5,514 nt of DNA from Bacillota bacterium (GCA_018725345.1 QLUI01000135.1:1-5514), one strand, 5' to 3'. Positions 1 to 5,464 are shown, counted from the stretch's first letter. Translations and numbers: made by a program. Notes: generated from the letters alone by a model not told the origin.

Positions 1-1074
1 GGGATGATAGACCCTCCGAGAGAGGAGGTAAAAGAGGCTGTAAAGGTATGTGAAGAGGCAGGGATAAAACCTCTTATGATTACAGGTGACCATAAGATTA
101 CAGCTATGGCAATTGGAAAGGAGCTGGGCATCCTCAGGACTGGTGAGGCAGTGAGCGGCATTGACCTGGACAGCATGTCGGATGAGGAATTAGAAAAGAG
201 AGTCGAAAAGATAGAGATATACGCCAGGGTCTCTCCTGAACACAAAATCAGGATAGTTAAGGCGCTTCAGAAAAACGGCCATATCGCTGCAATGACAGGT
301 GATGGAGTCAATGATGCACCGGCATTAAAGCAGGCTGATATCGGAGTAGCAATGGGCATTACAGGAACCGATGTCTCAAAGGAGGCATCGCATATGATAC
401 TCCTTGATGACAATTTCACATCCATAGTCTCTGCAGTAGAAGAGGGAAGAACTATATTTGCAAATATCAGAAAATACCTCGTATATCTCCTTACAGGCAA
501 CATGGGTTCGGTATCCGGCATGGTGGCAGCGCTCTTTGCTGGACTGCCTCTGCCCCTTTCTGCTGTCCAGATACTCTTTATTAATCTCCTCATGGACGGT
601 GCGCCTGCAGTAGCCTTAAGTGTTGAGCCGCCAGAGCCCGGGGTTATGAAAAAACCTCCCCGTAATCCCAAAGAAAGCATCTTTAACCGTCATGCACTCG
701 CATTTATTCCATTAATGGGAATATGGATCGCTTTATGTGCGTTCGGACTTTTTATTTATAACCTCCAAGGCGATAATCTCGAAGAGGCAATGACGGTATT
801 TTTTGCAGTAATCATCTCCATGAGGCTTATGAATGCCCTGAACTGCAAATCTGCTGATACATCCCTTTTTAAGCTGGGGATATTCTCTAACAAGTGGTTG
901 ATCCTTGCCATGGCGAGTTCATTCCTCCTGATGCTGGCGGCAATATATGTGCCGACCCTCAGGGTGGCATTCGGGACAGTTCCCTTAACATCCTCTGACT
1001 GGTTGATGATTGCAGTAGCGGCTTTCTCGGTCATCATTGTTGACGAGATACGCAAGGTCGTAAGGGCTAAATGA
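1..1074 (+). CDS. P-type Ca2+ (possibly Mn2+) transporting ATPase, SPCA/PMR1-like, C-terminal part (5' end outside window)
   Basis: This is the C-terminal ~357 residues of a P-type ATPase that pumps a divalent cation across the cytoplasmic membrane using ATP. The frame is open from base 1, and the ATG at position 4 is internal: it lies in the family segment G-M-x-DPPR. Counting from that Met, TGDH is at 27-30 and the hinge motif TGDGVNDAPAL, which holds Mg2+ in the P domain, is at 98-108. About six hydrophobic segments follow (roughly 155-180, 185-208, 229-252, 261-280, 297-316, 332-348), matching M5-M10. The DKTGT phosphorylation site and the A and N domains lie upstream of the window. In M6 the sequence N194-x-x-M-D198 keeps the Asn and Asp of Ca2+ site II, whereas M5 has N166-x-x-S169 where SERCA has N-x-x-E. 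Together with M197 in place of Thr, this suggests one transported ion, as in SPCA/PMCA. VEPPEPGVMKKPPRN resembles the SPCA post-M6 loop. The gene ends in TGA followed by TAG, 147 bases before the next gene. Ion specificity is inferred. Confidence 0.93.
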   Translation, partial: GMIDPPREEVKEAVKVCEEAGIKPLMITGDHKITAMAIGKELGILRTGEAVSGIDLDSMSDEELEKRVEKIEIYARVSPEHKIRIVKALQKNGHIAAMTGDGVNDAPALKQADIGVAMGITGTDVSKEASHMILLDDNFTSIVSAVEEGRTIFANIRKYLVYLLTGNMGSVSGMVAALFAGLPLPLSAVQILFINLLMDGAPAVALSVEPPEPGVMKKPPRNPKESIFNRHALAFIPLMGIWIALCAFGLFIYNLQGDNLEEAMTVFFAVIISMRLMNALNCKSADTSLFKLGIFSNKWLILAMASSFLLMLAAIYVPTLRVAFGTVPLTSSDWLMIAVAAFSVIIVDEIRKVVRAK

Positions 1075-1130
1075 TAGCACTTCAAGAAAGAGGTCTTTCC
1101 TCTACGGTCTCGAACCCATATGCATCAACA

Positions 1131-1155
1131 TCGTCAAAAGACGAAATTTTATATA
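1131..1155 (+). promoter_or_regulatory. Archaeal BRE/TATA promoter with overlapping palindrome
   Basis: CGAAA at 1142-1146 followed directly by TTTTATATA at 1147-1155 matches the archaeal BRE plus TATA-box arrangement. Transcription would be expected to start about 25 bases downstream, near 1175-1180, leaving a leader of about 45 bases before the ATG at 1222. A perfect inverted repeat, TCGTC-AAAA-GACGA (1131-1144), ends inside the BRE, so a protein bound there would compete with TFB. Position and consensus match are seen directly; function is inferred. Confidence 0.6.
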
Positions 1156-1166
1156 TGATGATGCGC

Positions 1167-1175
1167 TATAAAATA
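1167..1175 (+). promoter_or_regulatory. Alternative TATA-like box
   Basis: TATAAAATA lies 20 bases downstream of the first TATA box. If used, it would place the transcription start near 1195-1200, giving a leader of about 25 bases for the operon. The bases before it (TGCGC) fit a BRE less well than the CGAAA of the upstream box, so this is the second choice or an additional start. Confidence 0.3.
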
Positions 1176-1180
1176 TTCCG

Positions 1181-1210
1181 CACACATAATCATTATCAAT
1201 CATTCGTGTG
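1181..1210. repeat. Leader direct repeat AATCATT x2 within CACAC/GTGTG arms
   Basis: AATCATT occurs at 1188-1194 and again at 1198-1204, a spacing of exactly 10 bases, about one helical turn. The pair is bracketed by CACAC (1181-1185) and its complement GTGTG (1206-1210). It sits between the probable transcription start and the first gene of the operon, where an operator or a leader hairpin would act. Short AT-rich repeats also arise by chance. Confidence 0.35.
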
Positions 1211-1221
1211 AAAAGGGTGAG

Positions 1222-1872
1222 ATGCATTTCCCTATTATTCTCTTCCTCACGAAAAACTGGCTGGAATCTCATATGGCATCAGCAATATGTTCGCAAAAAG
1301 ATTATAAGGTCGTCCCCGGTCCCGAGGCATACCTCTCGCCAGCGGCCGCATCGATGGGCATAGTGCTTCCTGAAAAGGGGCAGGGATTGATTGAGGGACA
1401 GATCGTGTCCGAGAAGGTGGCGATGGAGGCAATTGCCAAAAAATTACTGGGCGCCAAAAATCCTACGTTTTTCCCTGGGCCAAATGTGTTGTGGGCAGTG
1501 TCAGAAAAGGCGGTAGCCAAGGCAGTCGCACTGCAGGAGATGGTAAAAGCGGTGCCAGGCATGAAAATCATACCGATGCCAGATTACAGACCTAAGTATC
1601 CGATGATCAATCCAGAGGTGGAGATCAATCCCAATCACCCCAACTTGACGATATGGCACAACGAGATAGATGTATGCGTTTTTGCCGGGGTTCACTGCCA
1701 TTATGCAAACCTGGCTTTGAAGATCATCAGGGGCGGAACCGATTGTTATACGATAGCGCTATGTGCCAATCCAGGCCACGAGGATGCGATGATATCTCTT
1801 AGAGATGTCCATGTCGAGGATATACGAAGGTTGACGAAGGTCATTGAAAGACTTAGAGAGGGGTCGAAATGA
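1222..1872 (+). CDS. CO dehydrogenase beta / ACS epsilon (CdhB)-like protein, probable fifth (epsilon) subunit of the oxoacid:ferredoxin oxidoreductase
   Basis: A 216-residue soluble protein resembling the family usually annotated as 'carbon monoxide dehydrogenase beta subunit family' (CdhB-like, Rossmann-type fold). From memory, homologues begin near the segment YKVVPGPEAYLSP (residues 28-40) and share PGPNVLWA (85-92), MPDYRPKYP (119-127), NPNHPNLTIWHN (136-147) and GVHCHYANLALK (156-167), then GGTDCYTIALCA (171-182). The H158-C159-H160 patch plus C175 and C181 could bind a metal or contact a cofactor; this is inference. It leads the operon and overlaps alpha by ATGA (1869-1872), implying coupled translation. 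Hydrogenobacter thermophilus pyruvate:ferredoxin oxidoreductase is a five-subunit enzyme with an E subunit of about this size, a possible parallel. Start: ATG 1222 has GGTGA at 1216-1220, but only one base separates them. ATG 1273 (Met18) would give 199 residues, removes an odd hydrophobic stretch and is nearer the family start, but has no clear binding site. Confidence 0.82.
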   Translation: MHFPIILFLTKNWLESHMASAICSQKDYKVVPGPEAYLSPAAASMGIVLPEKGQGLIEGQIVSEKVAMEAIAKKLLGAKNPTFFPGPNVLWAVSEKAVAKAVALQEMVKAVPGMKIIPMPDYRPKYPMINPEVEINPNHPNLTIWHNEIDVCVFAGVHCHYANLALKIIRGGTDCYTIALCANPGHEDAMISLRDVHVEDIRRLTKVIERLREGSK

Positions 1873-3014
1873 AGGAAAGAAAGGTGGTGGACCCCGAATA
1901 CCTGCTCAAAGAAGCTCCGCGTGAAAAGAAATTTTTGATTGGAAACGAGGCAGTTGCCGAGGCGGTGAAGCGGGCAAATGTCGACATAGGAGTTTCATAT
2001 CCCATTACGCCGCAGAGCGAGGCCATGCATTTAGTAGGAGATATTTATGCAGAGGGGTATCTGAAGGATTATTATCGGGCTGAACACGAACTTGGCGCAA
2101 TGGCCGCTGTAGCGGGTGCAGCGATGGGTGGCGCTAGAACTTTCACTGCTACATCTGGACCTGGCACATTGAGGGCATTTGAGATGTTTCCCTGCTGGGC
2201 GGGTGCGAGATTGCCCATTGTATGTGCATTTATGTGCAGGGGCGTGAATTCCCCACTGACCATTCAGCCAGATAACATTGAGATTGGGTGGCTGATGGAC
2301 ACGGGAATGCTGATATTTCATGCCGAGAACCCCCAGGAATTCTTTGATATGCTTCTTCAGGCATATGTCATAGCCGAACAACCCGATGTGCACATACCAG
2401 TTGGCGTGTGTGCAGACGGCTTCTTTGTCACGCATACAAGGGAAATTGTTGAGGTAACGCCAGAAGACGAGATGCTGCCCCCCTATGACCCATCTAAATC
2501 CCCCTGCCCTACGATGGACATGGAGACGCCGCCGATAAGGCAGATAAGAGACCCGTTCGTCATGAAAAGCAATTACATAAGCTATAATGCCCATGCCAGC
2601 TGGCAGCAAGAGGTCCGTGCTGCGGCAGAACGCTCCCGAAAGCATATTGCAAAATATCTGGGAAGTTCCATCGAAGTTACCAATCCAGATGCAGAGATAC
2701 TGTTGATGGCGTCAGGCACCGCGGCTGCGCAGGCGAGAGTGGCAGTGGAGCGGGCACAGAAGGACGGCATCGATGCCGGGCTGGTGAAGGTCAAGGTAAT
2801 AAGGCCATTTCCAGATAAGGAAATTCGGGAACTGACAGAAAATCCGAAGGCAATCTTGGTCCCAGAGCACAATATCGTTGGGTGGCTGGCGAGGGAGGTC
2901 ATGTCGAGAACAGATTACACAAAAGTCTGTGGAGGTCCAAGAGTATTTGGCGGCATGACTATGCCTCCTGAAGTCATACTAAGTGAAATAAAAAATCTCG
3001 CGAGAGTGATATGA
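1869..3014 (+). CDS. porA: 2-oxoacid (probably pyruvate):ferredoxin oxidoreductase, alpha subunit
   Basis: Alpha subunit of a four/five-subunit 2-oxoacid:ferredoxin oxidoreductase, which interconverts a 2-oxoacid plus CoA with acyl-CoA, CO2 and reduced ferredoxin in the cytoplasm. At 381 residues it is a normal length for archaeal PorA. The N-terminal pyrimidine-binding domain shows YPITP (44-48) with T47, a Glu (E74) in AEHELGAMAAVAGA that should contact the thiamine pyrimidine, and TSGPG (95-99). R124 lies in the segment ARLPIVCAFMCRG, where pyruvate enzymes carry the substrate-carboxylate Arg (Arg114 of the Desulfovibrio africanus enzyme by recalled alignment). Residues ~272-370 form the transketolase C-terminal-like domain. 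The stretch TIQPDN (131-136) replaces the usual GDH-x-D, so the active-site lid may differ. A Shine-Dalgarno-like GAGGGGT (1858-1864) lies inside the previous gene, 4 bases before the start. The gene abuts beta with no spacer. Class is certain; substrate is less so. Confidence 0.95.
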   Translation: MKERKVVDPEYLLKEAPREKKFLIGNEAVAEAVKRANVDIGVSYPITPQSEAMHLVGDIYAEGYLKDYYRAEHELGAMAAVAGAAMGGARTFTATSGPGTLRAFEMFPCWAGARLPIVCAFMCRGVNSPLTIQPDNIEIGWLMDTGMLIFHAENPQEFFDMLLQAYVIAEQPDVHIPVGVCADGFFVTHTREIVEVTPEDEMLPPYDPSKSPCPTMDMETPPIRQIRDPFVMKSNYISYNAHASWQQEVRAAAERSRKHIAKYLGSSIEVTNPDAEILLMASGTAAAQARVAVERAQKDGIDAGLVKVKVIRPFPDKEIRELTENPKAILVPEHNIVGWLAREVMSRTDYTKVCGGPRVFGGMTMPPEVILSEIKNLARVI

Positions 3015-3839
3015 ATGATACCTAAAATATCTCCTGGTTTCGAGGATGTATTGCCCGTAGAGTATCGGGAGCTCGTTCAGGATGGTTCCTATGGACGAAA
3101 TCTGAGAATAAAAGACCTGGGCACTTTTAAAGAATCAATAGAGGAGCATCCATTATGCGCTGGATGCGCTCTTAGTTTATCGATAAGGTTGATCGTTGCA
3201 TCGCTTCCATGTCCAGAAGACACCATTGTAGTCGGGACCACTGGATGCAACAGCATACTCATGCCGCAGTTGGCCATCCATAATATACACTCACTTTTTG
3301 GAAATCAAAATGCAGTGGCATCTGGTTTGAAGAGGGCGCTGAAGATAAGGTATCCAGATAAGCACAAAGATGTGGTAGTGGTAGCAGGAGACGGTGGCAC
3401 GGCCGATATTGGGCTCTCCATGACGATGCACTCCTGGTTTAGAAGGGAGAATATCACGACGATAATGTTGGACAACGAGGGCTACTCCAACACGGGCGGA
3501 CAAGAGAGTAGTATGACGCGTGAGGGTGTTGTATTGTATATGGCCCCGCTTGGGAAGAAATATCCAAAAACGCGAATGTTCGAGATTGCCAGGGAGTCCG
3601 GCTGCGCATATGTTGCTGCTGTGAGTCCTGCCAGCCCAAGGCGTCTGGAAAAGATGGTGAGAAGGGCAATACTCGTGGCAAGGGCTATAGGACCAACGTA
3701 TGTTCAGATATATTGTCCCTGTGCGACCAACTATAAGTTCAGTCCATCGGAGACGTTAAAGAGGACTAAAGACGATGAGCAGATACGAGAATACATGAGC
3801 TCTGATGCGAAAGAGCTGATAGAGAGGCTGGGGGAATGA
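3015..3839 (+). CDS. porB: 2-oxoacid (probably pyruvate):ferredoxin oxidoreductase, beta subunit
   Basis: Catalytic thiamine-diphosphate/[4Fe-4S] subunit that pairs with alpha; 274 residues is close to the usual PorB length. Cluster ligands are the CxxC C48/C51, C78 in the TTGC segment, and a late Cys in YCPC (C234 or C236), matching the four-Cys pattern of the proximal cluster of pyruvate:ferredoxin oxidoreductase. The thiamine diphosphate/Mg2+ motif begins at GDGG (125-128) and closes at LDNEGYSNTGGQ (152-163). YSNTGGQ is the form typical of pyruvate enzymes such as the D. africanus one, whereas 2-oxoglutarate enzymes usually have a YGxTGGQ form, so pyruvate is the preferred substrate here by motif. 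Pyruvate specificity is inference. The ATG follows the alpha stop TGA immediately, and the gene overlaps gamma by ATGA at 3836-3839, so the subunits are probably made in equal amounts from one transcript. Confidence 0.95.
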   Translation: MIPKISPGFEDVLPVEYRELVQDGSYGRNLRIKDLGTFKESIEEHPLCAGCALSLSIRLIVASLPCPEDTIVVGTTGCNSILMPQLAIHNIHSLFGNQNAVASGLKRALKIRYPDKHKDVVVVAGDGGTADIGLSMTMHSWFRRENITTIMLDNEGYSNTGGQESSMTREGVVLYMAPLGKKYPKTRMFEIARESGCAYVAAVSPASPRRLEKMVRRAILVARAIGPTYVQIYCPCATNYKFSPSETLKRTKDDEQIREYMSSDAKELIERLGE

Positions 3840-4489
3840 GGTTCGATATAAGGATGTCTGGACTTGGCGGGCAGGGAATGGTTACAGCTGCCAATATACT
3901 GGGCAGTGCCGCCGTGAAAGATGGAAAGCACAGCATCGTGATACCATTCTTTGGGGCAGAGAAAAGACTTGCCCCTACGGAGAGCTATGTTCGAATCTCT
4001 TCAGAGGAGGTCTATGAGAAAGGAGAGGTTACCTATCCAAATGTCATAATGGTGTTTCATGAAGAGGTGATCACAAAGGGAAAATGCTATACGATGCCGT
4101 TTTATGAAGGGCTACAGCAAGATGGTCTGCTGATAATCAACGACTCAGATGAAATATCATTGTCTGAGCGAAATACTCAAAGTTTAAAGGAGCGCAATGC
4201 GAGAATTTTTTATGTGCCCGCATCTCAAATTGCGCTGGATGTGGCAGGTACGGAGCTGGCAACGAACATGGCCATGCTCGGCGCACTGGTCGGTGCAACA
4301 GATATCGTCACATTTGATAGTTTGGAAAAGGCGATTGCGGAGAGATTCGGAGAAAGAAAGTTCGTCGCCTCTGCGACGACGGCAGCTCTTGACGATGTGC
4401 TGAAAAGGAAATATGCCAGAGCACAGGAACTGGTGGAAAAGAATATGGAAGCAGTTAGAGTGGCAGCCAAATCGATTAAAGATTCGTAG
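3836..4489 (+). CDS. porG: 2-oxoacid (probably pyruvate):ferredoxin oxidoreductase, gamma subunit
   Basis: Gamma subunit, the domain associated with CoA binding in the multidomain enzyme; 217 residues. The family signature GLGGQG is at 9-14, followed by MVTAANILGSAA and then GAEKRLAPTESYVRIS (40-55), the equivalent of the conserved G-x-E-x-R-x-A-P-x-x-x-x-V-R-I-S stretch. Near the C-terminal third, GTELATNMAMLGALVGA (138-154) matches the conserved G-x-x-x-x-x-N-M-x-x-L-G-A helix. The start overlaps the beta stop (ATGA), with the purine-rich GGGGGA just before it acting as binding site. A 17-base gap separates it from delta, the only real spacer within the operon. The order alpha-beta-gamma-delta differs from the gamma-delta-alpha-beta order familiar from Pyrococcus-type operons. 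Confidence 0.94.
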   Translation: MRFDIRMSGLGGQGMVTAANILGSAAVKDGKHSIVIPFFGAEKRLAPTESYVRISSEEVYEKGEVTYPNVIMVFHEEVITKGKCYTMPFYEGLQQDGLLIINDSDEISLSERNTQSLKERNARIFYVPASQIALDVAGTELATNMAMLGALVGATDIVTFDSLEKAIAERFGERKFVASATTAALDDVLKRKYARAQELVEKNMEAVRVAAKSIKDS

Positions 4490-4494
4490 GTGTT

Positions 4495-4499
4495 GAGGT
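4495..4499 (+). promoter_or_regulatory. Ribosome binding site for the delta subunit
   Basis: GAGGT lies 7 bases before the ATG at 4507, inside the 17-base gap after gamma. It is the best-spaced Shine-Dalgarno match of the operon, fitting the only subunit gene that is not overlapped by or abutted to its neighbour. Confidence 0.6.
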
Positions 4500-4506
4500 T
4501 ACAAGA

Positions 4507-4701
4507 ATGTCTTTTATAGCAAAGTTAGCAGAGGACCTATGCACAGGGTGCAAACAATGCATCTTTGCCTGTCCTGAGCCCAACATCATACGGTTCAATG
4601 GAAATACGAAAAAAGTGGAGTTTTATATTGATAAATGCAAGGGATGCGGGCTATGCGCCGAGGCATGCAAATTCGATGCTTTGGAAATCACGTTAGCGTG
4701 A
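4507..4701 (+). CDS. porD: 2-oxoacid (probably pyruvate):ferredoxin oxidoreductase, delta subunit (2x[4Fe-4S] ferredoxin)
   Basis: A 64-residue 8Fe ferredoxin-like subunit that carries electrons from the beta-subunit cluster to external ferredoxin. Motif one is C12-x2-C15-x2-C18-x3-C22-P and motif two is C44-x2-C47-x2-C50-x3-C54, so all eight ligands are present. The second motif ends C-K rather than C-P, a common relaxation. The segment CPEPNIIRF after the first motif resembles archaeal PorD. It is shorter than many PorD proteins (roughly 80-105 residues from memory), lacking an N-terminal extension ahead of the first cluster. As the last gene of the operon, its stop TGA (4699-4701) lies within an inverted repeat whose left arm starts at 4691. 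A free-standing ferredoxin is less likely given its position. Confidence 0.9.
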   Translation: MSFIAKLAEDLCTGCKQCIFACPEPNIIRFNGNTKKVEFYIDKCKGCGLCAEACKFDALEITLA

Positions 4702-4738
4702 TGATGGTAGGAGCGCTCTGCAACTGGCATAGCTAACG
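4691..4738. repeat. Inverted repeat CGTTAGC/GCTAACG spanning the delta stop codon
   Basis: CGTTAGC (4691-4697) is the exact complement of GCTAACG (4732-4738), with a 34-base loop. The left arm includes the last codons of the delta subunit and the stop codon lies in the loop. The loop also holds the perfect 8-base palindrome GAGCGCTC (4711-4718). No T-run follows, so it is not a standard intrinsic terminator; it could stabilise or process the 3' end. Confidence 0.4.
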
Positions 4739-4739
4739 A

Positions 4740-4789
4740 CCATCGATGTTATCATCGCTGCAGATATCAGCATTTTGTCGTATCGATGG
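4740..4789. repeat. Inverted repeat CCATCGAT/ATCGATGG with inner GCTG/CAGC stem
   Basis: CCATCGAT (4740-4747) pairs exactly with ATCGATGG (4782-4789), and two further G-T pairs can extend the stem inward. A second small stem, GCTG (4757-4760) with CAGC (4768-4771), closes a 7-base loop inside. The core ATCGAT is itself palindromic, which lowers the significance of the match. Confidence 0.35.
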
Positions 4790-4796
4790 ATGGAAT

Positions 4797-4864
4797 TAGG
4801 ATAATAGTATAGCGAGCAGTATGAGTAATAGAGAACAAAACACTTCAATCATATTATTATCTTA
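4797..4864. repeat. Long AU-rich inverted repeat
   Basis: Positions 4797-4810 (TAGGATAATAGTAT) can pair with 4851-4864 (ATATTATTATCTTA) over 14 consecutive positions, two of them G-U, around a 40-base loop. The stem is long but almost entirely A-T. In such AT-rich sequence chance matches are common, so only its position in a series of hairpins adds weight. Confidence 0.35.
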
Positions 4865-4887
4865 CCCTCTTTATTGGTTATGTTCTG

Positions 4888-4903
4888 CCTCTTTATATTT
4901 TTG
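4888..4903 (+). terminator. T-rich stretch, candidate archaeal terminator of the operon
   Basis: TTTATATTTTT at 4892-4902, preceded by pyrimidine-rich CCTC, is the strongest T-run on the plus strand after the delta gene. Archaeal RNA polymerase can stop at such runs without a hairpin. It lies about 190 bases after the stop codon, so the transcript would include the first three inverted repeats. Confidence 0.35.
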
Positions 4904-4910
4904 CATAGAC

Positions 4911-4960
4911 GGTAGTGTAGAAAATAACGGCGGTTGTTAACCGAAGGATTCTACAGAACC
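4911..4960. repeat. Interrupted 50-base palindrome (extended stem-loop)
   Basis: The arms GGT/ACC (4911-4913/4958-4960) and TGTAGAA/TTCTACA (4916-4922/4949-4955) pair around a 2x2 internal loop. After an asymmetric internal loop (8 and 5 bases) comes the hairpin CGGTT-GTT-AACCG (4931-4943). That gives 15 paired positions arranged symmetrically. It is the best-formed hairpin in the interval. It could be a structured RNA domain, a protein-binding cruciform, or a small mobile-element remnant; nothing here decides between them. No T-run follows on either strand. Confidence 0.45.
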
Positions 4961-4996
4961 ACATTGTTGCCCCTCCAGAAACTTATAGCATCAATG

Positions 4997-5416
4997 CTAA
5001 ATCACTACAATAGTATATTTATAAAAGTTGCTTTCGTATTTGAAAAAATGAGCAGGAAAGTCCATCTTTTCATATTCTTCAAAAGATATATAAGCCCAAC
5101 CATGTTTCCTTCCTTCTGCTTCCATTTCATCCAAAATCGAACGGAATAATGGATAAACCACCATTTCTTCATCTAAAACAAAATAAGGTTCATGATTTTC
5201 TAATTTCTGGATAGTTAGCCACATCCCTATTTCCGGCACTGGAGGGGGAGATAGATAGAGGGCAACAGTGAACAGTGCTATGGCTGTTACAACTATCGCT
5301 ATTTTTTTACTTTTTTTCATATTCTTGCTCTTACAAACAAAATACAACATTATCAAAAGACCAACTCCTCCAAAAGTAAGTAAATAAATAAAGGGCATGA
5401 TATCACCATATGGCAT
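4997..5416 (-). CDS. Hypothetical small membrane protein, two transmembrane helices plus external C-terminal domain
   Basis: I do not recognise this 139-residue protein. Numbered from ATG 5416, it has hydrophobic helices at about 8-27 and 39-55, joined by a strongly basic loop (KSKNMKKSKK, 29-38). By the positive-inside rule the loop is cytoplasmic, so both ends lie outside. A proline kink (PPPVP, 57-61) leads into an ~80-residue aromatic and acidic domain with EEM, LDEMEAEGRKHGW and FEEYEKMDF. There is no cleavable signal peptide, metal-binding cluster or catalytic motif that I can see. Start choice: GGAGGT (5425-5430, minus strand) lies 8 bases before ATG 5416 but only 2 before GTG 5422, which would add two residues, so ATG is preferred. 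The gene is convergent with the operon and visibly richer in A and T than it, so it probably belongs to a separate transcription unit. Coding status rests on the strong binding site and the coherent membrane topology. Confidence 0.75.
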   Translation of the reverse strand: MPYGDIMPFIYLLTFGGVGLLIMLYFVCKSKNMKKSKKIAIVVTAIALFTVALYLSPPPVPEIGMWLTIQKLENHEPYFVLDEEMVVYPLFRSILDEMEAEGRKHGWAYISFEEYEKMDFPAHFFKYESNFYKYTIVVI

Positions 5417-5424
5417 ATTCACTG

Positions 5425-5430
5425 ACCTCC
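5425..5430 (-). promoter_or_regulatory. Ribosome binding site GGAGGT for the membrane protein
   Basis: GGAGGT on the minus strand is a full-strength Shine-Dalgarno match 8 bases before ATG 5416 and 2 bases before GTG 5422. The spacing decides in favour of the ATG and supports the reality of a gene that is otherwise unrecognised. Confidence 0.7.
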
Positions 5431-5464
5431 TTATTCCTCTGAGTTTTTCTTCTTATTTTCTCTT

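Larger units (their letters stand above)
4702..4996. other. Gene-free interval between convergent genes
   Basis: I found no convincing coding region on either strand in this 295-base interval. It instead holds four inverted repeats one after another and one T-rich stretch, listed separately. It lies downstream of both the operon and the convergent minus-strand gene, so it would be 3' untranslated sequence for both. No tRNA, rRNA or CRISPR repeat was recognised. Confidence 0.6.

Noticed and set aside
1086..1103. Hairpin after the ATPase (GAAAG-AGGT-CTTTC or AGAGG-TCTTT-CCTCT) as a terminator
   Set aside because: The two alternative 5-bp stems exclude each other and no T-run follows, so there is no good case for an intrinsic terminator.
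2031..2645. Minus-strand open frame of 204 codons opposite alpha
   Set aside because: It lies entirely within the well-supported alpha gene, and its product has no family features and the irregular composition typical of an antisense shadow.
4701..4736. Eleven-codon plus-strand frame overlapping the delta stop as TGATG
   Set aside because: Too short to support as a gene; the Met-Met start is most simply explained as chance after the stop codon, and the segment is better described as the loop of an inverted repeat.
4911..4960. Possible tRNA-like fold
   Set aside because: The stem-loop lacks a T-arm GTTCRA motif, an anticodon arm and a 7-base acceptor arm; it forms one extended hairpin only.
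4934..5149. Plus-strand open frame of 71 codons
   Set aside because: It overlaps the better-supported minus-strand membrane protein, starts inside the 50-base palindrome, has no ribosome binding site near its ATG, and its product has no recognisable composition or motif.
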